This document shows, piece by piece, positions 1 through 6,206 of a stretch of DNA of 21,258 nucleotides. Made by a program: the position numbers and the translations under genes. Position 1 is the stretch's first letter. The number at the start of each line of letters is the position of its first letter. Origin of the DNA: Chloroflexota bacterium (lineage in GTDB: Bacteria; Chloroflexota; Dehalococcoidia; UBA2979); contig CANFFZ010000028.1 of the NCBI GenBank assembly GCA_947446155.1, positions 1-21,258 on the forward strand, read 5' to 3'. Under the pieces are notes generated by a model that saw only the letters and a list, made by a program, of their open reading frames with translations, was not told the DNA's origin and searched no databases.

Positions 1-93
1 GACGAGATCTTCATCATGCTCATGGGTGACGAAGTCGCCCCGCGCAAGAAGTTCATCACCGCCCACGCCCTCGAAGCCACCCTCGACGTCTAG
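1..93 (+). CDS. gyrB: DNA gyrase subunit B, C-terminal end (partial)
   Basis: The window opens inside a reading frame that gives 30 residues and ends with TAG. The residues LMGDEV-APRKKFI and a final LDV match the conserved extreme C-terminus of GyrB, where LMG(D/E)xVxxRRxFIxxNA is followed by a short tail ending in an acidic or hydrophobic residue. GyrB is the ATPase subunit of the type IIA topoisomerase that introduces negative supercoils. This end belongs to the TOPRIM/C-terminal part that contacts GyrA. The 5' part lies outside the window. ParE has a similar C-terminus, so gyrB is the likelier but not the only reading. A gene encoding an unknown protein starts 17 bp downstream on the same strand, probably in the same transcript. 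Confidence 0.82.
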   Translation, partial: DEIFIMLMGDEVAPRKKFITAHALEATLDV

Positions 94-110
94 CGACGCC
101 GGAGCGCTCG

Positions 111-620
111 ATGTCCACCGCCACGATCCCGCCCGGCGTCCCGCACCGCTTCTTCGTCGAGTTCGACACCGACGAGGTCTGCCCGTTCCCGTTCACGGAC
201 GACCCAGTCCCGATCCTCTTCTTCGCCTCGTGGGCCTACTCGGCTGAGTTCGGCGGCCAGCACGAACTCGGCGACGCCGCTACGCATCTGAAGCGCCAGC
301 ACAAGGTCGACCTGAAACCGCTCCTGAAGTACGCCGACCGCGACTTCGACTCTGAACTCGACCGCCGCGAACTCGAACGCTCCTGGCAGCCCGCGATCGC
401 CCTCGCCGCCTGCGTCCGGGAGATCGCCGCACACATCGAGGCCCCCGACGAGACACTCGCCCCGCTCATCGCCGGCTACGAACACCTCGCCCCACGCCTC
501 CGCGAACTCGCCACCATGTGCGACTGGGCCACCGCCCGCAACGCCCGCGTCCGCATGACCTTCGACCTGCGCGAACCCGACGCGCCGCGGCGTGAATCTC
601 GGACGGTGAAGCCGCGTTAG
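111..620 (+). CDS. hypothetical protein downstream of gyrB
   Basis: A 169-residue protein that I do not recognise. The ATG is preceded by GGAG at about 6 nt, and the gene starts 17 bp after the gyrB stop, so co-transcription with gyrB is likely. The first 60 residues are rich in aromatic residues and proline (FFVEFD, FPFTDDP, ILFFASWAY). The middle is charged and helical (LKRQHKVDLKPLLKYADRD, then ELDRRELERSW). The tail from about residue 150 is arginine-rich and probably disordered. There is no signal peptide, no transmembrane segment and no nucleotide-binding motif. Third codon positions are G/C-rich as in its neighbours, which supports a real gene. Its job is unknown. Confidence 0.7.
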   Translation: MSTATIPPGVPHRFFVEFDTDEVCPFPFTDDPVPILFFASWAYSAEFGGQHELGDAATHLKRQHKVDLKPLLKYADRDFDSELDRRELERSWQPAIALAACVREIAAHIEAPDETLAPLIAGYEHLAPRLRELATMCDWATARNARVRMTFDLREPDAPRRESRTVKPR

Positions 621-651
621 CGGGTCGTCTCGGTGCGGCTACTGCTGCGGC

Positions 652-657
652 TAAACT
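652..657 (+). promoter_or_regulatory. -10 hexamer of a probably leaderless promoter
   Basis: TAAACT ends 7 nt before the GTG start of the HAD gene at 665, so transcription would begin at or within a base of the start codon. No convincing -35 element and no Shine-Dalgarno sequence are seen. Read together with the TAGACT at 15843, this suggests leaderless initiation. Confidence 0.45.
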
Positions 658-664
658 CCAACCC

Positions 665-1330
665 GTGAAGTCCCCCTTCGACCTCGTGGTCTTCGACGTG
701 GGCGGAGTCCTCGTCCAGGCGGGGCGCACCTGGCTCGAAGATGCCGAGCGGGCTGGTTTCCATGTCTCCCCGGCCGAGTTGGCGCAGCTGGAAGGGCGCA
801 CCCGTGCGCTACCGCGCCGCACGACCGGGACGATCGACAGCGAGCGCTACTTCATGCTGTTCGCTGAGGCCTCAGGTGGTGTCTACACCGTCGACGATGC
901 TCGACGCATCAGTCGCGCATCGCTGATCGCCGAATACTCCGGCGTCAGCCGGGTGTTCGACGCGCTTGATGCCGCAAACGTGCCTACTGCGATCCTGTGC
1001 AACGTGAACGATGAGGAGTGGTCTCGCTACTTCCCGCCGTCACCGCTCGATTCCGAGTTCCCGACACTCGCGCGGGCGCACTATCGCTTCGCGAGCCATC
1101 TCATGGGATTCGCGAAGCCCGACGCATACGTGTTTCGAGAAGTGGAGCGGATCACCGGATTCCCGGGGACATCGATACTGTTCTTCGACGACCGCGAGGA
1201 GAACATCGCGGGCGCGCAGGCGTGCGGGTGGACCGCCCACCTCATCGACTACACCCGCGACGACACGGCTGAGCAGATCCTCGGCTTCCTTCAAACACAC
1301 GCCGTTGTTCCCTCCGACGCCCACCCGTGA
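665..1330 (+). CDS. HAD-superfamily hydrolase (subfamily IA, YihX-like)
   Basis: A 221-residue haloacid dehalogenase-type phosphatase. Motif I is VVFDVGGVLV near residue 8, with the nucleophile Asp in the FDxGGV form typical of HAD-IA variant 3 enzymes. The cap is helical. Motif II is ILCNVND, motif III includes Lys in GFAKPDAYVF, and motif IV is ILFFDDREENIAGA with the metal-binding aspartates. All catalytic elements are present, so a functional Mg-dependent phosphatase is expected. The substrate cannot be read from the sequence; family members act on small phosphorylated metabolites. The start is GTG with no ribosome binding site but a -10-like TAAACT 7 nt upstream. A methyltransferase gene follows after 12 bp. 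Confidence 0.85.
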   Translation: MKSPFDLVVFDVGGVLVQAGRTWLEDAERAGFHVSPAELAQLEGRTRALPRRTTGTIDSERYFMLFAEASGGVYTVDDARRISRASLIAEYSGVSRVFDALDAANVPTAILCNVNDEEWSRYFPPSPLDSEFPTLARAHYRFASHLMGFAKPDAYVFREVERITGFPGTSILFFDDREENIAGAQACGWTAHLIDYTRDDTAEQILGFLQTHAVVPSDAHP

Positions 1331-1342
1331 CACCATCGAGGC

Positions 1343-2080
1343 GTGACGGCACATCACCACTCCGACCCCGGCGAGCAGGCGCGCCGCGCAGCCGAGCACG
1401 AGCGCTGGCTCGGCTCGTACTCGCTGTCGGCGCGGGGGATTCGATGGTGGATGGGGCCGCTCTGGCAGTGGTTCGCCAACGCGCCGCTCTACCGGCTGAA
1501 GGCCAACCTCAAACTCGACCACACCGTCCGGATGCTGGACATCGGCACGGGGCGCGGCACCGTCATGCGCATGCTCGACGACAGCCTCGGCTGCGACCGC
1601 GCGCCAGTGGGGCTCGATGTCTCGCGCGCCGTCCTGCGGCTCGCCGACGCTGACGAGAACAACTTCGCGCGCGGCGCCGGTCTGGTGCAGGGCAGCGCGA
1701 CGGCGCTCCCGTTCGCGGACGGCGCGTTCAACCTCGTGCTCTGCGGACACCTCGTGAAGCACCTGGACGACGATGACGTCCGCGCGCTGTTCATCGAGGT
1801 GCGCCGGGTGCTGGAGCCGGGTGGGCTCGCGCTCGTGTGGGAGTTCGGGCCGACGGGCCACGGCGCCCTCGACGCCTGGAACGCGCGCACCCTCTCGACG
1901 GGAGTGCGCCGCCCGCGCCTGCGCTCCACGCGCACGCTGCGAGGGCTCGCCGAGGAGGCTGGCTTCGCCTTCGCCCGCGACGCAGACCTGCGGCCGTTCT
2001 TGCTACCGCCGATCCCGCGCGCCTCGATCCTCATCGGCCGCCCGCCAGGCGAGCAGTCCGAGGCTCGAGCCGAAGGCTAG
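1343..2080 (+). CDS. class I SAM-dependent methyltransferase
   Basis: A 245-residue protein with a Rossmann-type methyltransferase core. Motif I is MLDIGTGRGT (about residues 65-74), which binds S-adenosylmethionine. GLDVS with its acidic residue follows at the end of strand beta-2. ATALPFADGAFNLVLC then resembles the UbiE/type 11 signature, and VRRVLEPGGLALVWEF is the post-core strand. The N-terminal 60 residues are helical and include the Trp-rich stretch RWWMGPLWQWF, possibly a lid or membrane-facing patch. The substrate is unknown. The start is GTG, 12 bp after the HAD stop. The gene converges with nadD, and the two TAG stops share one CTAG. Confidence 0.85.
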   Translation: MTAHHHSDPGEQARRAAEHERWLGSYSLSARGIRWWMGPLWQWFANAPLYRLKANLKLDHTVRMLDIGTGRGTVMRMLDDSLGCDRAPVGLDVSRAVLRLADADENNFARGAGLVQGSATALPFADGAFNLVLCGHLVKHLDDDDVRALFIEVRRVLEPGGLALVWEFGPTGHGALDAWNARTLSTGVRRPRLRSTRTLRGLAEEAGFAFARDADLRPFLLPPIPRASILIGRPPGEQSEARAEG

Positions 2081-2682
2081 CGGTACAGCCCGAGTCGCTC
2101 GATCACCGCGCGCACCCGCTCCGGCAACACGTCGTCGACCTGCGCGCCGACACGCAGCCGTTGCCGCACTTCGGTCGAGGACAGGTCGACCTCCGCCATG
2201 CGCACGCGGTCGATGCTCGCGACCACGTTCGGGACGAGCGCCCGCAGCGCGGGAGACGCCTCAATCACCGTGCCCGTGCGTGCCGCGACCGCCAGCCGCG
2301 CATACGCGAAAATCCGAGCCGGGTCGTGCCAGTGTTCGAGGTCAGCGAGCGCGTCCGCACCGAGGATCACCCACCAGTCGCCGCCGCGCCGTGACAGCAC
2401 CTCGACGGTGTCGGCGGTGTAGGACGGGCCGTCGCGCTCAACTTCGACGGCGCTCACCTCAGCCCAGGAGACCCCCTCGACGAGCGAGCGCGTCATCTCG
2501 AGGCGTACTGCCGCCGGGGTGACATCGAGCGAAGCCTTCCGCCACGGTTCGCCCGCCGGCACGAAGACGATGCGGTCGAGGTCGAGCGAGGCCCGGGCGG
2601 CCTCGGCCAGCGCGAGGTGGGCGTCGTGTGGCGGGTCGAACGTCCCGCCCAACAGTCCAAAGCGCGCGTCGTCGCTCGCCAT
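2077..2682 (-). CDS. nadD: nicotinate-nucleotide adenylyltransferase
   Basis: A 201-residue enzyme that adenylylates nicotinate mononucleotide to deamido-NAD in NAD synthesis. The N-terminal LLGGTFDPPHDAHL is the NadD form of the nucleotidyltransferase (T/H)xGH signature, and VFVPAGEPWRK is the usual substrate-binding loop. GGDWWVILGADAL matches the NadD GxD segment, and DLSSTEVRQRL is the C-terminal ISSTxIR motif that binds ATP phosphate. Length is normal for the family. The ATG has GGGAG about 6 nt upstream. It lies 19 bp downstream of obgE on the same strand; obgE-nadD is a common bacterial pair and probably one operon here. Confidence 0.95.
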   Translation of the reverse strand: MASDDARFGLLGGTFDPPHDAHLALAEAARASLDLDRIVFVPAGEPWRKASLDVTPAAVRLEMTRSLVEGVSWAEVSAVEVERDGPSYTADTVEVLSRRGGDWWVILGADALADLEHWHDPARIFAYARLAVAARTGTVIEASPALRALVPNVVASIDRVRMAEVDLSSTEVRQRLRVGAQVDDVLPERVRAVIERLGLYR

Positions 2683-2701
2683 CCTCGACTCCCAACCCCG
2701 A

Positions 2702-3970
2702 CTATTCCCAGCGGACCAGCACCCCGCCCACGCGGATCATGTCGCCCGTCGCCACTCCGTGCCGGCGCAGCACACGCTCGACGCCCATGCGTCGCATCCG
2801 CGCCAGGAACTCCAGCCTCGGGTCCAGCTGTTCGAGGTTCAGCGTCTGCGCCAGCCAGTTCGGCGTCGGCCCGTCGACGGAGACGACGCCGTCGCGGCCG
2901 GTCTCCACTTCGAAGCGGTTGCGTCGCACTGGCTCGGGTGTGAGCACCGGCACCTGGTTGGAAACGACCTGCCGGTCTTCCACCTGCGTACGCCGCAACA
3001 CTTCGAGCGAGGCCTGCGCCAGCTCCCGCGTTCCCTGCCCGGTCGCGGCCGAGATCACGAACCAGCGCACGCCCAGCCGCTCGATGTCCTCGCGCAGCAA
3101 CTCGATCTGTGCTTCGCCGTCGGGGGTGTCGACTTTGTTCAGCGCCAGGATCTGCGGCTTCTGCGCGAGCCCGTGTCTAAACTCGGCCAGCTCGTTGTTG
3201 ATCATCGCGTACGCCTCGAGCGGCGCATCGCCCGACATATCGAGCAGATGGACGAGCACTCGAGTGCGCTCGATATGCCGCAGGAACTCGTGGCCGAGGC
3301 CGACACCGCGGCTGGCGCCCTCGATTAGCCCGGGCATGTCCGCCGCCACGAACGAGTCGTACCCCAGCGGCACGACGCCCAGCTCGGGCTCAAGCGTGGT
3401 GAACGGGTAGGCGCCGATTTTCGGACGCGCGCGGCTCCAGGCCGTGAGCAACGTCGACTTCCCCGCGTTCGGCAGACCCACGAGGCCGACGTCCGCGAGC
3501 AACTTCAGTTCGAGGCGGATGCTCCGCTGCTGCGGATCCGCGCCCTTCTGCGCAAACATCGGTGCCTGGCGTGTCGGCGAGGTGAAACGCATGTTGCCCC
3601 AGCCACCTCGACCACCACGCGCTACGATCACGCTCTCACCGTGCTCGGTCAGGTCAGCGAGTGGCGCGTCAGCGTTCGCCTCGTCCCAGACCACGGTCCC
3701 TACCGGTACGGTCAGCACGAGGTCATCGGCGGAAGCACCACGCTTCTGGTTGCCGCCTCCCTTGACCCCTGGGAGGGCCTCGCGCGCCCGGCCGTCCCGG
3801 AATGCCTCCAGGGTGCTCAGGCGAGCACTCGCGACCAGCACAACGTCTCCACCACGACCGCCGTCGCCACCGTCCGGTCCCCCGTGCGGCACGAACTTCT
3901 CGCGGCGGAACGACACGACGCCGTCCCCACCTCGTCCCCCGGTAACATCAAAGGCGGCGGCGTCGATCAA
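2702..3970 (-). CDS. obgE: GTPase Obg/CgtA
   Basis: A GTPase associated with the large ribosomal subunit and the stringent response. The N-terminal glycine-rich Obg fold is clear (GGRGGDGVVSFRREKF, GGPDGGDGGRGGD). The G domain has G1 GLPNAGKST, a switch I segment YPFTTLEPELG, G3 DMPGLIEGAS, G4 NKVD and a G5-like ISA. A C-terminal OCT domain of about 80 residues follows (FEVETGRDG onward), an extension present in only some Obg proteins. I place the start at TTG 3970 because this gives the usual spacing to SFRREK and leaves GGAAG 10 nt upstream. A longer in-frame TTG at 4009 would lie almost at the predicted transcription start. nadD follows. Confidence 0.95.
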   Translation of the reverse strand: MIDAAAFDVTGGRGGDGVVSFRREKFVPHGGPDGGDGGRGGDVVLVASARLSTLEAFRDGRAREALPGVKGGGNQKRGASADDLVLTVPVGTVVWDEANADAPLADLTEHGESVIVARGGRGGWGNMRFTSPTRQAPMFAQKGADPQQRSIRLELKLLADVGLVGLPNAGKSTLLTAWSRARPKIGAYPFTTLEPELGVVPLGYDSFVAADMPGLIEGASRGVGLGHEFLRHIERTRVLVHLLDMSGDAPLEAYAMINNELAEFRHGLAQKPQILALNKVDTPDGEAQIELLREDIERLGVRWFVISAATGQGTRELAQASLEVLRRTQVEDRQVVSNQVPVLTPEPVRRNRFEVETGRDGVVSVDGPTPNWLAQTLNLEQLDPRLEFLARMRRMGVERVLRRHGVATGDMIRVGGVLVRWE

Positions 3971-4013
3971 TGCACACAAACTTCCGAACGAAGGAATTGG
4001 TTCTCCCAAACAG

Positions 4014-4019
4014 AGTCTA
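4014..4019 (-). promoter_or_regulatory. -10 hexamer for obgE-nadD
   Basis: TAGACT on the - strand would place transcription start near 4007, giving a 5' leader of about 37 nt before the TTG at 3970. No good -35 match is seen. The same hexamer occurs ahead of the gene at 15855. Confidence 0.4.
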
Positions 4020-4260
4020 GGCTATGTGTCCGGGGCGCTACTCTCTGATCGTCATCGTCGTAGTGGGGATTCCGTGGATGGTGAATCTGCGATGAATCTG
4101 TAATCGGTGTTCGGTGACTCCTCGCGGGTATCGGATGCATCGTTGGTAAGCAGGCACCTGAGGTGAGATCCGACAGGTGACGGTTCTGAGCGGCGGGACG
4201 AGTTATGCCAGTCCTCGACGCCTGTCCACAGGAACCCTGCCGGTTGTCCACGAAACTACC

Positions 4261-4293
4261 CGCTGATCGGATCACTCGCGCAGGCGATCAGCG
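4261..4293. repeat. 9-bp inverted repeat inside the putative origin
   Basis: CGCTGATCG (4261-4269) is matched exactly by CGATCAGCG (4285-4293) across a 15-bp spacer. It lies between the two pairs of DnaA-like boxes, so it may be a protein-binding site or part of the origin's architecture. Confidence 0.5.
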
Positions 4294-4372
4294 AGAGGAC
4301 GAGTTATCAGTAGATGTTGGGGATAACGAGTCGAGTTGTGGGTAAACGGTGGCGCGAGATTCGGCACCGAGA

Positions 4373-5722
4373 TCAGGCGATGCGGCGGGACTGCTCGATC
4401 ATCTCGCGGAGCGAGGCCATGTCGCGCTTCGTCTCCGGGTCGATAGAGAGGGACTTCTCCATCTTCCGCCAGCCATGGTGGACCGTGGAGTGGTCGCGGC
4501 CGCCGAGGGCCTGACCGATCTCGACGAGCGAGCGGTGCGCCAGCTCGCGCATGAGGTACATCGCAGTCTGGCGCGGGTACGCGACCCGTTTCTCCCGACT
4601 CTGCGAGAGCAGCCCGGTACGGTCGATGTCGAAGTACCGGCAGACGACGTCGATGATCAGGTCCGTCGTCGGTGGGAGGCGCGGCTCGTTCGGCTCCAGG
4701 CTCGCAAGGGCGGAGTGGACGAGTTCCGGGGAAAGCGGCTCGCCCGTCAGCCGTGAGTACGCGACGACGCGGGTCAGGGAACCCTCGAGTTCACGGATGT
4801 TGTTTTTGTAGCGCGCGGCGATGACCTGCAGCACGTCGTCGCGGACGCGGATGCCCTGCTCCTGCGCTTTGTGGCGGAGGATCGCGATGCGCGTCTCCAT
4901 GTCCGGCGCCTGAAGGTCCGCGATCATCCCCCACTCGAAGCGGGTGCGCAGGCGCTCCTCGAGGCCGGAGATGTGTGTCGGGCTCTTGTCCGAGGTGATG
5001 ACGATCTGCCGGCCGGCCTCGTAGAGCTCGTTGAACGTGTAGAAGAACTCGTCCTGCGTCTGCTCTTTGCCGGCGATGAACTGGATGTCGTCGACGAGCA
5101 GGGCGTCCGCGGAGCGGTAGCGAGCACGGAAATCGTCCATCGCGCGCTTCTGGATCGCGGTGATCAACTGGTTGGTGAACGCCTCGGCGCTCACGTACAT
5201 CACCTGGAACCCGCGCTCGATGAACATGTGCCCCGCTGCGTGCAGAAGGTGAGTCTTCCCGAGCCCGGCCGCGCCGTAGATGAACAGCGGGTTGTAGAGG
5301 TGGCCCGGGTCGCGGGCGACGCCCTCGGCCGCCGCGAACGCGAGGCGGTTGCTGGGGCCCACGATGTAGTTGTCGAAGGTGTAGCGCTCGCGGAGGCGGG
5401 GTCGCGGGGTGGCCTGACGCACCTCGGCGGTGGTGGCGGCGGTCTGCAGCGCGTTCACGGCGTCGTCCTGCGTGCGCAGCGGCTCGAAGTCGATGGCGAC
5501 CGCGCTGCCGCGGAGTTCGGCGAGCGTGCGCAGGATGGTGGGACGCAGGCGCTTGTGCAGCCACTCGGTCACGAACTCGGAGCGCGTACCGATCGTGAGC
5601 GTCTCACCATCGAACTGGGTGCCGATCGTGCCTTCGAGCCAGGTGTCGTAGTTCGCGCGCGAGACTTCAGTGGAGAGCACCTTGAGGGTGGCTTGCCAGA
5701 CCGCGGCGGGATCGTCGTGCAC
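4373..5722 (-). CDS. dnaA: chromosomal replication initiator DnaA
   Basis: This AAA+ initiator binds DnaA boxes and opens oriC. With the GTG at 5722 the protein has 449 residues, normal for the family. Domain I covers about residues 1-80 (VWQATLKVLS, YDTWLEG). A short variable linker precedes the AAA+ domain, which begins at YTFDNYIVGPSN. Walker A is GAAGLGKT (150-157), Walker B LLVDDIQFI (208-216), sensor I ITSDKSP, the Arg-rich box LEERLRTRFEWG, and sensor II NNIRELEG. Domain IV has the DnaA signature ending in GGRDHSTVHHG (407-417). The frame is open 30 codons upstream to 5812, but GTG 5722 has GGAGGGG 6 nt upstream and fits family length. dnaN is not adjacent; obgE follows after the origin-like gap. 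Confidence 0.96.
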   Translation of the reverse strand: MHDDPAAVWQATLKVLSTEVSRANYDTWLEGTIGTQFDGETLTIGTRSEFVTEWLHKRLRPTILRTLAELRGSAVAIDFEPLRTQDDAVNALQTAATTAEVRQATPRPRLRERYTFDNYIVGPSNRLAFAAAEGVARDPGHLYNPLFIYGAAGLGKTHLLHAAGHMFIERGFQVMYVSAEAFTNQLITAIQKRAMDDFRARYRSADALLVDDIQFIAGKEQTQDEFFYTFNELYEAGRQIVITSDKSPTHISGLEERLRTRFEWGMIADLQAPDMETRIAILRHKAQEQGIRVRDDVLQVIAARYKNNIRELEGSLTRVVAYSRLTGEPLSPELVHSALASLEPNEPRLPPTTDLIIDVVCRYFDIDRTGLLSQSREKRVAYPRQTAMYLMRELAHRSLVEIGQALGGRDHSTVHHGWRKMEKSLSIDPETKRDMASLREMIEQSRRIA

Positions 5723-5728
5723 GAGTGT

Positions 5729-5735
5729 CCCCTCC
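5729..5735 (-). promoter_or_regulatory. ribosome binding site that sets the dnaA start
   Basis: GGAGGGG on the - strand, 6 nt before GTG 5722, is the strongest Shine-Dalgarno match in the area. It argues for the 449-residue DnaA rather than the extended frame from 5812. Confidence 0.7.
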
Positions 5736-5916
5736 GCTGCCACCCTGATCGCGATCCCGCTCCGCAGGCGATAGACACACCAAACCGGACGCCCGACGAG
5801 ACACGCCACCATGATGGGGATGCGTCCGCCGCGCCGGCCGAGACCGGTGACCTACCGCCAGGGAAAATTCAGGGTCCGTAACCCGGATGACTCGTCCACG
5901 TTGGTCGCCGCTGTGG

Positions 5917-5939
5917 TGTTGCTTGCCGCACAAGCAACA
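5917..5939. repeat. 9-bp inverted repeat, candidate operator
   Basis: The arms TGTTGCTTG and CAAGCAACA are perfect complements around a 5-bp centre (CCGCA). The arms are richer in A/T than the surroundings and no U-tract follows on either strand. A dimeric regulator's operator is therefore more plausible than a terminator. It lies about 195 bp upstream of the dnaA start and 268 bp upstream of coaX. Confidence 0.45.
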
Positions 5940-6111
5940 GGTGTCGACCGAGAGAGAACGTAGCATTGACGCTCCTCGGCGATCAAGGCGATTACGTAGA
6001 GTGCGCGGGACTTTTCGCACAACTGTCACACTTCGTGTCACATCGCCGTCGTTTGAGGGGCGGTCAACCTGACGTCCGATGTGGGTATTGCCGAGCCTAC
6101 CGCCGCAATCC

Positions 6112-6139
6112 TTGCCTCTGGATGCAGCCCACGTATACT
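6112..6139 (+). promoter_or_regulatory. sigma-70-type promoter for coaX
   Basis: TTGCCT (6112-6117) and TATACT (6134-6139) are separated by 16 bp, the best -35/-10 pair seen in this window. Transcription would start near 6146, leaving a leader of about 60 nt before the coaX ATG. Confidence 0.6.
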
Positions 6140-6206
6140 GCGCGATGCTGAGGTTCCCGTGAACACCGACCGCATCGGCGGCGGCGTATCGCGAGCGGGA
6201 GGTTGT

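Larger units (their letters stand above)
4010..4372. other. putative chromosomal replication origin (oriC)
   Basis: This 363-bp gap between obgE and the 3' end of dnaA has no gene. It holds a cluster of 9-mers close to the DnaA box TTATCCACA/TTGTCCACA. These are CTGTCCACA at 4222-4230, TTGTCCACG at 4244-4252, TTATCCCCA on the - strand at 4318-4326 and TTACCCACA on the - strand at 4337-4345. Weaker TTATCAGTA (4304) and TTATGCCAG (4203) also occur. Two boxes point one way and two the other around a 9-bp inverted repeat. The stretch from about 3971 to 4110 falls to roughly half G+C against two-thirds around it, so it could be the unwinding element. Position next to dnaA and box content are seen; origin function is inferred. 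Confidence 0.6.
5723..6206. promoter_or_regulatory. divergent dnaA/coaX intergenic region
   Basis: This 484-bp gap separates dnaA (-) from coaX (+). It contains an inverted repeat at 5917-5939, two direct TGTCACA repeats at 6024-6030 and 6036-6042, and a sigma-70-like promoter for coaX ending at 6139. I found no strong DnaA box here, only a weak CGTCCACG at 5893-5900, and no rpmH-like small gene on either strand. The dnaA promoter could not be placed with confidence. Confidence 0.5.

Noticed and set aside
1040..1861. 273-codon - strand frame across the HAD and methyltransferase genes
   Set aside because: Both + strand genes have clear motifs, and the antisense frame has none.
5723..5812. 30-codon extension of DnaA to 5812
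   Set aside because: GTG 5722 has a strong Shine-Dalgarno sequence, and the extension does not resemble DnaA domain I.
4871..5881. 336-codon + strand frame across dnaA
   Set aside because: Shadow of dnaA caused by high GC at third positions; the DnaA motifs are all on the - strand.
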